Below, one piece after another: positions 13,956-22,579 of a stretch of 41,900 nt of DNA. The DNA comes from a virus. The position numbers were made by a program, and so were the translations under genes. The stretch covers positions 1 to 41,900 of IMG/VR virus record IMGVR_UViG_3300014502_000014, one strand, 5' to 3'. The first letter of the stretch is position 1. Each line of letters opens with the position of its first letter. Below the pieces are notes generated by a model. The model worked only from the letters and a program-made list of their open reading frames with translations. It had not been told where the DNA came from and did no database searches.

Positions 13956-13976
13956 TTTGCCTACAGAAGGAGTGAA

Positions 13977-14186
13977 ATGTCAGAATGCAGCGGTAATGTC
14001 TGGGACCGCATTACTGATCAGGAACGTATTCTGCTCTGCAATTATCAATACGACCATTACAAAACGCGTCTGGATATGTTTGTGCAATCCCTGAAACCCT
14101 CACCCAGCATTGATCACATCCCGGAAGAACAACGCCTGGACAAGTTCATGGCAGAAGCGCCGCATAATCAAGCACAGGTACGCTGA
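13977..14186 (+). CDS. small protein at head of packaging operon
   Basis: The 69-aa protein starts at ATG 13977 after AGAAGGAGTGAA. It is mostly helical and acidic to neutral (DRITDQERILLCNYQYDHYKTRLDMFVQSL), with no recognised domain. Its stop overlaps the start of the HNH gene by one base, so it is the first late gene after the terminator. Confidence 0.6.
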   Translation: MSECSGNVWDRITDQERILLCNYQYDHYKTRLDMFVQSLKPSPSIDHIPEEQRLDKFMAEAPHNQAQVR

Positions 14187-14542
14187 TGCCATACAAGCCA
14201 GCACGCCCGTGTGCACACAGTGGCTGTCCATTACTCACCACTAACAAAGAACGCTATTGTGATCAGCATCTTAAGGAGCGCAATCAACAGATAGACCAAC
14301 GCCGCGGTACATCAACAGAACGTGGGTATGATGGCACGTGGTCGAAACTTCGTTTAATGGTGCTTCGTAATGAACCCCTTTGCCGGGAATGCAAAAAGAA
14401 TGGACTGATTGTAGCCGCTACGGACGTCGATCATATTGACGGTAAAGTAGAACACGTGAGTTTCGGCAACCTTCAACCTTTATGTCATAATTGCCATTCA
14501 AGAAAAACAGCCATCGAAAATCATGCCTTTGGAAATCGATAA
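14186..14542 (+). CDS. phage HNH endonuclease of the packaging module
   Basis: The 118-aa protein has the usual layout of HNH proteins encoded beside terminases: an N-terminal zinc cluster (CAHSGC, YCDQH), the linker RGTSTERGYDGTWSKLR, then CRECKKNG, DVDHIDGKVEH, FGNLQPLCHNCHSRKT. The H-N-H core is DVDHI with FGNLQPLCHNCHS. In HK97 the equivalent gp74 works with the terminase in DNA packaging. Length and position next to TerS agree. Confidence 0.88.
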   Translation: MPYKPARPCAHSGCPLLTTNKERYCDQHLKERNQQIDQRRGTSTERGYDGTWSKLRLMVLRNEPLCRECKKNGLIVAATDVDHIDGKVEHVSFGNLQPLCHNCHSRKTAIENHAFGNR

Positions 14543-14554
14543 TTAGCCTCAATT

Positions 14555-14640
14555 ATGGTATAATTTGAGCGTGGGATAGCTTCGGAGTAATTAACCAAAG
14601 CGAAAAGGTGGTTTCCTAGCCACTCTGCCCACCCTGAAAT
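14555..14640 (+). promoter_or_regulatory. extended -10 promoter and structured leader of the inserted HNH gene
   Basis: TGGTATAAT (14556-14564) is a perfect extended -10, set inside an imperfect inverted repeat (CTCAATTAT / ATAATTTGAG, about 14548-14569). The transcript would start near 14571 and run about 100 nt before the ATG. In it GTGGG near 14571 can pair with CCCAC near 14628, enclosing TTCG/CGAA and GGTGG/CCACT hairpins. Its own promoter and leader suggest an independent element. Confidence 0.45.
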
Positions 14641-14671
14641 TAGGAAAAACATTGTAGGAGATGTTTTTATT

Positions 14672-15280
14672 ATGTCTCGAAACCGAAGGTCTTATACTTA
14701 CATCTGCCAATATTGCGGCAATGAATATCACCCAAAAGAAACCGATCGTAATAAATACTGCTCAAGAGAATGCTATTTTGCTGGCAAACGCGACCAGAAA
14801 ATATTTAATACAGAATATAGAAAATCATTACGGCAGCAAAACAAGAGAATCCCACTCTCACATGAGAGAATAAAAGAATTAAAACGACTGAAAGCCTTCG
14901 AGAAAGCGAAATGTGAATATCGACCGCATGAAGTGATCTGTAAACAATGTGGCAAATCATTCAAAACTGAATACGGCAACAAGAAAAGAGGTTTCTGCTC
15001 TGCTCGATGCGCGAAGAAATACAACAAAGTTCAACGAAGAGCAAGAAGGAAAGACGCATTCATTGAACCAGTCGGAATCGCTTATCTCATAAAAAGAGAC
15101 AAAGGGATTTGCCAAATATGTGGTGAACCAACCAGCAATCAATATGACTCCGGCGATCTCTTCAGTCCTACGATTGATCACATCTTGCCTTATACGAAAG
15201 GTGGCAAGCATCAGAGAACGAACGCACAACTCGCGCATTTAATATGCAACTCAATTAAGAACGATTATATCTTGCCGTAA
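14672..15280 (+). CDS. HNH endonuclease with zinc-finger N-terminus, likely homing-type insertion
   Basis: The 202-aa protein starts at ATG 14672 with TAGGAGATG upstream. Two similar zinc modules (CQYCGNEYHPKETDRNKYCSRECYF, residues about 12-36, given here as Cys pairs around ATG-proximal sequence; and CKQCGKSFKTEYG with FCSARC, about 91-112) precede a basic helix and a C-terminal HNH domain: CQICGEPTS, TIDHILPYTKGG, NAQLAHLICNSIK. It is AT-rich and Lys/Arg-rich compared with its neighbours and separates the packaging HNH gene from TerS. That is typical of homing endonucleases in terminase regions. It has no RuvC domain, so it is not IscB. Confidence 0.78.
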   Translation: MSRNRRSYTYICQYCGNEYHPKETDRNKYCSRECYFAGKRDQKIFNTEYRKSLRQQNKRIPLSHERIKELKRLKAFEKAKCEYRPHEVICKQCGKSFKTEYGNKKRGFCSARCAKKYNKVQRRARRKDAFIEPVGIAYLIKRDKGICQICGEPTSNQYDSGDLFSPTIDHILPYTKGGKHQRTNAQLAHLICNSIKNDYILP

Positions 15281-15407
15281 TAGCATGACGGGTATGCATA
15301 GGTAATCTCTACAGCCATATCACCGCAAACCGAGTGCTTTCCTCCGCGCGAGATTTCACAGCAAAAGCAAAAGATTTATGGGGGATAATAGGGGGAAAAG
15401 ATTAATT

Positions 15408-15884
15408 ATGGGAGGAACTGGTTCCGGCGGTCACAACAAGAAATCGGTGGCAACTAAACTACTCGAGGGAAACCCGGGCAAACGCAAAATTCCGAAAGTT
15501 GAAGTTGTGACATCGTCAACCGGCGCCCCGACCTGTCCGACCTGGCTCGCTCCTGAGGCAAAGCGCGAATGGCGCCGCACCTTGAAGGAACTCCCCAACC
15601 TGACAAAGAAGGACCGTTCTATCCTCGCCGGCTATTGTTCGGCATATGCCCGCTGGCGCCAAGCCGAAGAGGAACTCAACAAGAACGGACTTGTTCAGTT
15701 AGCCCGTCACGGCGTGGCTTCCCGTCCCGAGGTTAAAATTGCCGAGGCCGCTCTCATGGAAATGAAAGCCTTCGCTATTGAATTGGGATTGACGCCGAAA
15801 TCCGTCGCCGGTAAATCAGCCGGTGGGGAACAAGAACCGGAGGATCCACTGAACATCGCGCTGGGGACCCGAGGACTGAACTAA
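15408..15884 (+). CDS. terS: terminase small subunit (P27 family)
   Basis: The 158-aa protein uses ATG 15408, giving the typical P27 opening MGGTGSGGHNKK. ATG 15378 is in frame but lacks a ribosome-binding site. Family features are a basic LEGNPGKRK segment, GAPTCPTWLAPEAKREWRR (about 42-60), LTKKDRSILAGYCSAYARWRQAEEELNKNG (about 67-96) and the C-terminal ELGLTPKS. It recognises phage DNA for packaging and acts with TerL, whose ATG follows 1 nt after this stop. Confidence 0.92.
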   Translation: MGGTGSGGHNKKSVATKLLEGNPGKRKIPKVEVVTSSTGAPTCPTWLAPEAKREWRRTLKELPNLTKKDRSILAGYCSAYARWRQAEEELNKNGLVQLARHGVASRPEVKIAEAALMEMKAFAIELGLTPKSVAGKSAGGEQEPEDPLNIALGTRGLN

Positions 15885-15885
15885 C

Positions 15886-17466
15886 ATGACACGGATCCGC
15901 CCCGGCTACCATAAAGACATCGCCGACCGTGCCATCTCGATCATCGAACTCATGAAACATTCTACCGGCGAGTGGGCGGGCCAACCCTTTCACCTGATGC
16001 CATGGCAACGTAAACCGCTGGAAAAGTTCTTCGGAACCTTGAACGCCGACGGTACCCGACAGTACCGGACGCTATACGAAGAAGTTCCCCGGAAGAACGG
16101 TAAAACCGAGCAGGGCGCCGCGATCGCAACATACTTACTGGTTGGGGATAACGAACCCGGCGCGCAGATCTACTCCTGCGCCGGTGACCGCGGACAGGCG
16201 TCGCTGATCTACAATGCCGCGGCCCCGATGGTCCGGCAATCACCCGCATTATCCGATCGACTGACCATCATCGAAAGTCAGAAGAGGATCGTATACCACG
16301 CTACCAACAGTTTTTACCAGGTCCTGTCTGCCGAGGCATACAGCAAACACGGCCTGAACGTGCACGGCAACATCTTCGACGAACTGCACACCCAACCCAA
16401 CCGCGACCTGTGGGATGTCATGCGGACCGGCAGCGGGGCCCGCCGGCAGCCGGTCACCATGGTGATGACGACCGCCGGTTACGACCGCAACTCCATCGGC
16501 TGGGAGATCCACGATTACGCCTGTAAAGTCAAAGATGGAATAATCGAGGATCCGACGTTCCTGCCGGTGATCTACGCCGCCCCGGAAGAAGCCGACTGGA
16601 CATCCGAAACGGTGTGGAAGAAATGCAATCCGGCGCTGGGGGTTTTCCGCAAGATCGACGAGATGCGCGGACTGTGCAAACAGGCCCAGGAAATGCCCGC
16701 CTTCGAGATGACCTTCCGCCGCCTCTACCTTAACCAGTGGGTCAATTCCGCCGAACGCTGGATGCAAATCACCGTCTGGGATGCCTGCAGGGTTGAGTTT
16801 TGCGCAGATGAATTCTCCGGTCCGTGCTATGCGGGCCTTGATCTTTCCACCACAACGGATCTCACCGCATTATCCCTGGTCTTTCCACATGAAGACGGTA
16901 CCTATTCCGTCCTTGCCTATTTCTGGATCCCGGAAGAAGCGATGCGCGAACGGGAACATAAGGACCGTGTACCGTATGGGCAGTGGGTCAGAAAGGGATT
17001 GGTACATGCCACCCCCGGTAACGTCATCGATTACGATTTCATTCTTCATGATCTCGAAGAAAAATTAAAGATCTATGACATCCGCGAGCTGGCCTTCGAC
17101 CGCTGGGGATCCCAGAAGATAATTTACGACCTGCAGAAGATCGGGTTCGAGATCGACCCTAAGGTTCAGGGACGACACCTGGTCCAGTTCGGCCAGGGCT
17201 ACGCCTCAATGAGTCCGCCCACCAAAGAACTTATGACGCTGGCGCTGCAGAAGAATATCCGGCATGACGGTAACCCCGTCCTGCGCTGGAATGTCGACAA
17301 TATCGTGGTCACCCAGGACCCGGCCGGCAACCTCAAACCTGACAAGGCCCGGGCAACGCAGCGCATCGACGGTGTGGTGGCGATGATCATGGCGCTCGAC
17401 CGCGCGACCCGCAATACGGACAGCGGTGAATCTGTGTATGAAACAAGAGGTGTAATTACATTTTGA
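15886..17466 (+). CDS. terL: terminase large subunit (TerL)
   Basis: The 526-aa protein is the packaging motor. The ATPase has a Walker A-type VPRKNGKTE (67-75), a Walker B IFDEL (163-167) and the coupling MTTAG (194-198). The nuclease domain has AGLDLSTTTDLTALSL (316-331), with Asp319 as a probable metal ligand, followed by AFDRWGS and RIDGVVAMIMALDRA. It belongs to the HK97-type terminase-like family and appears full length. The gene follows TerS directly and overlaps the next small gene by 4 nt. Confidence 0.95.
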   Translation: MTRIRPGYHKDIADRAISIIELMKHSTGEWAGQPFHLMPWQRKPLEKFFGTLNADGTRQYRTLYEEVPRKNGKTEQGAAIATYLLVGDNEPGAQIYSCAGDRGQASLIYNAAAPMVRQSPALSDRLTIIESQKRIVYHATNSFYQVLSAEAYSKHGLNVHGNIFDELHTQPNRDLWDVMRTGSGARRQPVTMVMTTAGYDRNSIGWEIHDYACKVKDGIIEDPTFLPVIYAAPEEADWTSETVWKKCNPALGVFRKIDEMRGLCKQAQEMPAFEMTFRRLYLNQWVNSAERWMQITVWDACRVEFCADEFSGPCYAGLDLSTTTDLTALSLVFPHEDGTYSVLAYFWIPEEAMREREHKDRVPYGQWVRKGLVHATPGNVIDYDFILHDLEEKLKIYDIRELAFDRWGSQKIIYDLQKIGFEIDPKVQGRHLVQFGQGYASMSPPTKELMTLALQKNIRHDGNPVLRWNVDNIVVTQDPAGNLKPDKARATQRIDGVVAMIMALDRATRNTDSGESVYETRGVITF

Positions 17467-17654
17467 AAAAGCTCTTTTCGAAATTATCCAAAAAACTTAA
17501 CACGCTGAAGAAGTTCGACGCGGATGATTTTTTGCTGCTTGGCGGAGTTGTCGCGTTCTTTTGGGGCGTCTGGTGGATATATCACCCGGCGGCGCTGATC
17601 ATCACGGGGCTGGGGGCGATATACCTGGGCATGGCCAAAAAGAAGCCGGAGTAA
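17463..17654 (+). CDS. small membrane protein between TerL and portal
   Basis: The 63-aa protein starts at TTG 17463, overlapping the TerL stop. A basic N-terminus (KKLFSKLSKKLNTLKKF) precedes two hydrophobic helices, LLLGGVVAFFWGVWWIY (about 24-40) and ALIITGLGAIYLGMA (about 44-58), ending KKKPE. Small membrane or helical proteins occur here in several HK97-like phages. Function unknown. Confidence 0.65.
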   Translation: MKKLFSKLSKKLNTLKKFDADDFLLLGGVVAFFWGVWWIYHPAALIITGLGAIYLGMAKKKPE

Positions 17655-17658
17655 ATAA

Positions 17659-19674
17659 ATGGGATTAATTAAAAGTTTCGTTGCCGAGCGCCGCTCGCTG
17701 GACGTCAACCCGTTAGATCCGCGCTGGTGGCCAAATACCATGAACTATCACGTCAATTCCGGCGCGATGGTTTCCGAAGAGACAGCGATGCGCATCGGTA
17801 CCGTCTGGGCGTGCGTGCGGTTATTGAGCTGGACGCAGGCATCATTACCGTGGCATATTTATAAACATATGCAGCCGAGAGGCAAACAGCTGGCAACGGC
17901 GCACCGCAATTATTACATGCTCTACAAACGGCCTAACTCCGAGCAAAGTTCGTTTACCTTCCGGTCGACGGAAATGGCGCACCAACTGTTGTGGGGCAAC
18001 GCCTATGCCGAGATCGAGTATGATAACGACGGTTTTCCTGTGGCATTGTGGCCGCTGCCGCCGTGGCGGACAAAGCCGCTGCGCACGGTCAAGGGCGAAC
18101 TGTTTTACCGCGTGACATTACCGGACGGTAATACCAAAAACCTGCCGCCTTATCAGATCTGGCATGTTCTGAACCTTTCCACTGACGGCATCAAAGGACT
18201 TTCGATCGTCTCCCAGGCCCGTGAAGCCCTGGGTCTTTCCATTGCCACGGAAGAATTCGGCGCCCGCTACTTCGGCAACGGCACCAACATCGGCGGCGTG
18301 GTCGAACATCCCGGCAAACTCTCCACGAATGCCCATAACAGCCTGCGGGCTGATATGCAGGAGAAATACGAGGGGTTGGGGAGATCTCACCGTTTAATGC
18401 TGCTCGAAGAGGGTATGAAATTCCAGAAAATCGGCATCCCGCCCAACGACTCCCAGTTCCTGGAAACCCGGCAGTTCCAGGTGGAGGAAATCTGCCGCTG
18501 GTTCGGCGTACAGCCGCATCTGGTGATGGACCTTTCCCGTGCCACGAATAACAACATCGAGCACCAGGGACTGGAGTTTGTCACGTATACAATGCGCCCC
18601 CACGCCATCAACTGGGAGCAGGAGACCGATTTTAAACTCTTCGGCATTGACAGCCCTTATTTCAATGAATTTCTACTGGACGGCCTGATGCGCGGTGATT
18701 TGCTTTCCCGCTACCAGGCTTATGCCGTCGCCAGACAGTGGGGCTGGTATTCTGCCAACGATATCCGGGAACTTGAAAACCAGAATCCGTTGCCTGGTAC
18801 CCAGGGCGAAATTTACATGACGCCGCTGAACATGGTGGATGCCAGTACATTAGCCGCGCCGGGAACTAAACCGGATAGTCAGATAGACGATCCGCTTCAA
18901 ACTAACAGTTTAACAATCCCGACTGAAAAACGCTCGCTCGAATACCGTCGCCGGGCCGCCAACCTGCGGCAAAAGACCGCCGCGTCATATCAGCGGCTTT
19001 TCCATGATGCCGGACAGCGCATCGTCGACCGTGAAAAACAGAATGTGGGGCGGGCCGCCGCGAAATACCTCGGTGCGCGCTCGAAAGACGATTTCAAGAA
19101 CTGGATGAACGATTATTACCGCGATTACCAGGATTACATGCAGCGGCAGATCCTGCCGGTGGCACAATCCCTGGCGGACGCGATCCAGCCACTGGCCGGG
19201 GAAGAAGTCAATGCCCAGCTGGAGCATGTCAACCCGCACGTGGCGCAATTCGTCAACGATTACGTCAGCACTTTCGGCGTCCGCTACGCGGAAACTTCGA
19301 AAGGCCAGCTGATGGGGATCATCGAGAAGAATGACGGGGATGCTGGGGATGAAGTCGTGAGGCGTCTGGACGACTGGGAAGCAACCCGCGCGGATCAGGT
19401 GGCCCGGAATGAAACGGTACAACTCTCCAATGCCATCGCGCGGATGATCTTCCAGACGGCCGGAATTTCAAAGCTGCGCTGGGCGTGCAATAGCAGCAAA
19501 CCGTGCGAATTCTGTAAACAGATGCACGATAAGGTCAGCCCGATCGACACGCCGTTCCTGCTGAAGGGCGACAAACTCTCGGATGGATCCCGTGAACTGG
19601 AGATACCCCACAATGTGAGGCATCCGCCCCTGCATCAGTCGTGTTCCGACTGCGTGATCATGCCGGAGTATTAA
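17659..19674 (+). CDS. portal protein fused to MuF-type minor head protein
   Basis: The 671-aa protein starts at ATG 17659. Residues 1 to about 400 are an HK97-family portal: AMRIGTVWACVRLLSWTQASLPW, HQLLWGNAYAEIEYD, FLETRQFQVEEICRWFGVQPHLV. Residues about 425-671 match the Mu gpF / SPP1 gp7 minor head family: a long helical region, then DQVARNETVQLSNAIARM and the zinc-type ending CEFCKQMH ... HPPLHQSCSDC. These are usually two adjacent genes; here one frame carries both. The portal forms the dodecameric DNA entry ring, and gpF-like proteins enter the capsid with it. Confidence 0.9.
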   Translation: MGLIKSFVAERRSLDVNPLDPRWWPNTMNYHVNSGAMVSEETAMRIGTVWACVRLLSWTQASLPWHIYKHMQPRGKQLATAHRNYYMLYKRPNSEQSSFTFRSTEMAHQLLWGNAYAEIEYDNDGFPVALWPLPPWRTKPLRTVKGELFYRVTLPDGNTKNLPPYQIWHVLNLSTDGIKGLSIVSQAREALGLSIATEEFGARYFGNGTNIGGVVEHPGKLSTNAHNSLRADMQEKYEGLGRSHRLMLLEEGMKFQKIGIPPNDSQFLETRQFQVEEICRWFGVQPHLVMDLSRATNNNIEHQGLEFVTYTMRPHAINWEQETDFKLFGIDSPYFNEFLLDGLMRGDLLSRYQAYAVARQWGWYSANDIRELENQNPLPGTQGEIYMTPLNMVDASTLAAPGTKPDSQIDDPLQTNSLTIPTEKRSLEYRRRAANLRQKTAASYQRLFHDAGQRIVDREKQNVGRAAAKYLGARSKDDFKNWMNDYYRDYQDYMQRQILPVAQSLADAIQPLAGEEVNAQLEHVNPHVAQFVNDYVSTFGVRYAETSKGQLMGIIEKNDGDAGDEVVRRLDDWEATRADQVARNETVQLSNAIARMIFQTAGISKLRWACNSSKPCEFCKQMHDKVSPIDTPFLLKGDKLSDGSRELEIPHNVRHPPLHQSCSDCVIMPEY

Positions 19675-19706
19675 TTTCGCAATAAATAAACCAAACAGCA
19701 ATTTTA

Positions 19707-19735
19707 AAAAAGCCCACGATTATTCGGGGCTTTTT
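19707..19735 (+). terminator. intrinsic terminator after portal gene
   Basis: AAAAAGCCC (19707-19715) pairs with GGGCTTTTT (19727-19735), continuing into CTATTTC. It lies between portal and protease and probably reduces, rather than blocks, transcription into the capsid genes; the A-tract also makes it potentially bidirectional. Confidence 0.8.
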
Positions 19736-19755
19736 CTATTTCAGGGAGGTTATAG

Positions 19756-20400
19756 ATGGATGCAAAATCAGCCACGCCGGAAATCGAACGCCGTTATTTT
19801 ATGGTCACCGAATTACGTGTAGCCAAAGATGATACCACAAAAACCAGTAAACTCACCGGCTATGCAGCCGTATTCAACAAACTGTCCGACGACCTTGGGG
19901 GATTCCGGGAGAAGATTAAACCCGGTGCATTCGCCAATACCGTGCGCACCGATGATATCCGCGCGCTTTTTAATCATGACGCCAATTTTGTACTGGGCCG
20001 GTCAACTGCCGGTACCCTCCGCCTGAAAGAGGATGACAAGGGACTGAATTTTGAGTGCGACCTGCCGGACACGCAATTTGCCCGTGATTTACAGGTCAGC
20101 GTGGGGCGTGGGGACATTTCGCAGTGTTCATTCTCCTTCCGGACCAACTCCGATACCTGGGAGAACAACGCTGACGGTACGGTCACCCGGACATTGAACG
20201 ATGTCTCCTGTAAGGACGTGTCGCCGGTCACATTCCCTGCCTATCCCCAGACCAGCGTCAAGGCACGGGATTACATTTCCGCGCTTAAAGATTCAGCCGA
20301 TGCCGCGAAAAATAAGGGCGCGCAGGGCGCTGCTCCGCAAGAGGGGCGTGCTGCCAGCCTGGAAATTCTCAAGCGGAAGCTGGAACTGGAAAGTATATAA
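19756..20400 (+). CDS. HK97-type prohead protease
   Basis: The 214-aa protein starts at ATG 19756 after AGGGAGG. It has the U35/HK97 protease pattern: LTGYAAVFNKLSDDLGGFREKIKPGAF (about 33-60), RALFNHDANFVLGRSTAGTLRL (about 69-90, with the catalytic His in FNHD), SQCSFSF (about 116-122, with the catalytic Ser) and VSPVTFPAYPQTSV (about 155-168). It removes scaffold domains from the capsid protein during maturation. It lies directly upstream of the major capsid gene. Confidence 0.93.
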   Translation: MDAKSATPEIERRYFMVTELRVAKDDTTKTSKLTGYAAVFNKLSDDLGGFREKIKPGAFANTVRTDDIRALFNHDANFVLGRSTAGTLRLKEDDKGLNFECDLPDTQFARDLQVSVGRGDISQCSFSFRTNSDTWENNADGTVTRTLNDVSCKDVSPVTFPAYPQTSVKARDYISALKDSADAAKNKGAQGAAPQEGRAASLEILKRKLELESI

Positions 20401-20434
20401 ACACCGCAACAAATAAATAATTTTGGAGTAAAAC

Positions 20435-21718
20435 ATGAAGAATGTAATGGAACAAAAACAGCGCAAAGCGGCCCTGATCGCAGAGGCCCGCGCCATCATG
20501 ACCACGGCCGAAACCGAGAAACGCGAGTTATCCGGCGAGGAAAGGGTCAAAATCGACAAAATGGCGGCTGACGCCCGTAATATCGAAGGCGACATTGCCC
20601 GCGAAGAACAACTGCAGGCGATGGAAATGCACGAAGGCCGCAAAGAAGCGGGAGACAAGGCAGTCCGCGGATTCGGTGACGGTCCGAAAGGCTTTGCCGA
20701 ATTTCTGTACGCCTGCCGGTTCAATCCCAGTGATCCCAGATTAAGCGAATTGCGGATCCAAACTCCGCGCCGCGGTGAGGACGAAGCCCGTTCCGGTATG
20801 GACATGACCACCGGTTCCGAGGGCGGCGTGCTGGTACCCCCGACCTACATGGACACCATTTTCATGGTTAACCCGCAGGCGGCAGTGATGCGCGCCCGGG
20901 CCACCGTCATCCCTGCCGGCAGTCCCGCGGATTCAGCCCTGATTATCCCGACCCTCGACCAGAGCGGCACCAAGGGTTATTTCGGCGGCGTTGCGGTCAA
21001 CTGGATCGCTGAGGGCGGCACTAAAGTTGAAACCACCCCGGCATTAAAAGACATCCAGCTCTTCCCGAAAGAAGTCGCGGCCTTTGTTACCGTGACAGAT
21101 AAACTGCTCCGTAACTCCGCGGCAGCCGGTTCACTGGTGACTACATTGCTCCGCGGCGCCATATTCGCCTCGGAAGATTACCAGTTCCTGCGCGGCAACG
21201 GCGTCGGCAAACCCACCGGCATTGTGGGCCATGCCAGCACAGTTGCGGTCAACCGCACCACGGCCAATACCGTTGTGTATAACGATCTCACCAACATGCT
21301 GGGACGCGTCATGCTGCCGGAAGACGGCGGCGGCGAACTCGTATTTGTCGCCAACCAGTCCCTATTGCCGAAACTGATGCAGATGGTCACTCCGCTGGGC
21401 CAATTGGTCTGGCAGCCTTCCGCCCGTGAAGGATTCCCGCAGACATTAGTGGGTTATCCGCTGATCCTTAATCAGCGTCTGCCTGCCGCAGGCACCAAGG
21501 GCGACCTGATCCTGATCGACCCCAAGAAATACCTGATCAAAGACGGTTCCGCGTTGGCGATCGAGGCCTCGCCGCACGTTTATTTCACCAATAACAAAAC
21601 CGTCATCAAGGGCTTCTGGAATGTAGACGGTATGCCGTGGATGACCACACCGGTCCTGACCGAAGACGGCAGCACCACTGTCAGCCCGTTCATCGTCCTG
21701 GATGTACCCGCCACCTAA
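20435..21718 (+). CDS. major capsid protein (HK97 fold)
   Basis: The 427-aa protein starts at ATG 20435 after TTTTGGAGTAAAAC. Residues 1-70 form the helical delta or scaffold domain (EQKQRKAALIAEARAIMTTAE, EGDIAREEQLQAMEMHEGRK). The HK97 core begins near residue 115 (MDMTTGSEGGVLVPPTYMDTIF), with a P-domain and the late block VGYPLILNQRLPA near residue 340. The protease upstream probably cleaves it near residue 100-120. Length and order fit. Confidence 0.95.
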   Translation: MKNVMEQKQRKAALIAEARAIMTTAETEKRELSGEERVKIDKMAADARNIEGDIAREEQLQAMEMHEGRKEAGDKAVRGFGDGPKGFAEFLYACRFNPSDPRLSELRIQTPRRGEDEARSGMDMTTGSEGGVLVPPTYMDTIFMVNPQAAVMRARATVIPAGSPADSALIIPTLDQSGTKGYFGGVAVNWIAEGGTKVETTPALKDIQLFPKEVAAFVTVTDKLLRNSAAAGSLVTTLLRGAIFASEDYQFLRGNGVGKPTGIVGHASTVAVNRTTANTVVYNDLTNMLGRVMLPEDGGGELVFVANQSLLPKLMQMVTPLGQLVWQPSAREGFPQTLVGYPLILNQRLPAAGTKGDLILIDPKKYLIKDGSALAIEASPHVYFTNNKTVIKGFWNVDGMPWMTTPVLTEDGSTTVSPFIVLDVPAT

Positions 21719-21781
21719 TAATTAATCAGCAATCAGTCATTAGCTTTCAGTAATAAAAATATTAAATCGGAGTAAAAATTC

Positions 21782-22492
21782 ATGAAAAGAATTTTCGAAG
21801 AAGTCAAAGAGGACATCGGGTTGATCCCGCAGTCTTTAGGATCCACCAACGCCACCGGACGGTGGTACCCGATGAAAAACTACCGGAGAGTTTTGGCGCA
21901 CCTGGTCTGCGGCGCTATCGCCTCCGGCGGCACGGCAGTGATAGAACTCGACCAGGCGACTGATGCCGCGGGCACCAGCGCCAAAGTGATCACCAACGCC
22001 ACTGCCACCATCACTTCCAATACCAAATGCTCCAGTGTCACGGTAGCATTGACCAGTACCGGCGCGGGCGATACGGTCACCGTCAGCAACGGTATTACCA
22101 GTGTGACCTTCACCCAGGGCAGCTCAGTTGTAGCCAGCCGCACATTTGCCGATGCTGCCGGTCTGGCGGCCTGCATTAACAGCACCGGTTATGGTGTGCT
22201 CGGCCTGAAAGCAACTGTGAGCACCACGAACGTCATCATCACTTCTTCAGATCCCGGTGAGTACACGGTCACCGTATCTTCCACCAACGTGGGCGGCACG
22301 ATCACCCAGGCTTCACAGGACGCCTCCGCATATGTAGAGGTGGAAGCCTCTCAACTTGACCAGAACAACGGCTTCGTCTATGTGGCGGCCAAAGTTACCA
22401 CCACGGCCACCGTTCTCTGCGGTGTATCGCTGCAGCGCGGCACTCCCCGCAACCTGGTAGCGCAGCAAGTCGGCGCGTCGGCGGTTGTCTAA
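21782..22492 (+). CDS. probable capsid decoration or structural protein
   Basis: The 236-aa protein starts at ATG 21782 after ATCGGAGTAAAAATTC, the second gene after the protease. The N-terminus (IPQSLGSTNATGRWYPMKNYRRVLAHLVCGAI) is typical of proteins that follow the capsid gene in many phages. The middle is Thr/Ser/Val-rich, repetitive beta sequence (ATITSNTKCSSVTVALTSTG, VVASRTFADAAGLAACIN), suggesting Ig-like or beta-sandwich surface domains. Function as decoration is inferred from position and composition. Confidence 0.65.
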   Translation: MKRIFEEVKEDIGLIPQSLGSTNATGRWYPMKNYRRVLAHLVCGAIASGGTAVIELDQATDAAGTSAKVITNATATITSNTKCSSVTVALTSTGAGDTVTVSNGITSVTFTQGSSVVASRTFADAAGLAACINSTGYGVLGLKATVSTTNVIITSSDPGEYTVTVSSTNVGGTITQASQDASAYVEVEASQLDQNNGFVYVAAKVTTTATVLCGVSLQRGTPRNLVAQQVGASAVV

Positions 22493-22524
22493 ACCGATAA
22501 ACAGACACACTCTGTAGGAAATAG

Positions 22525-22553
22525 CGGCACCGGGGAGAAACATTCCCCGGTGC
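22525..22553 (+). other. perfect 11-bp mRNA hairpin without U-tract
   Basis: GGCACCGGGGA (22525-22535) pairs with TCCCCGGTGCC (22543-22553) around a 7-nt loop. No T run follows, so it is not a standard terminator. It sits just 5' of the next ribosome-binding site (AAGGAG, 22566-22571) and may protect or process the abundant capsid mRNA. Confidence 0.6.
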
Positions 22554-22579
22554 CCTACCCAATGGAAGGAGATCATCTT

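Noticed and set aside
14672-15280. IscB/OMEGA nuclease or group I/II intron
   Set aside because: At 202 aa with only zinc fingers and HNH, it lacks RuvC and PLMP parts, and no intron core or interrupted exon could be recognised.
16249-16767. 172-aa minus-strand open frame inside TerL
   Set aside because: It lies entirely inside TerL, has no ribosome-binding site or family features, and disappears under the terminase motifs.
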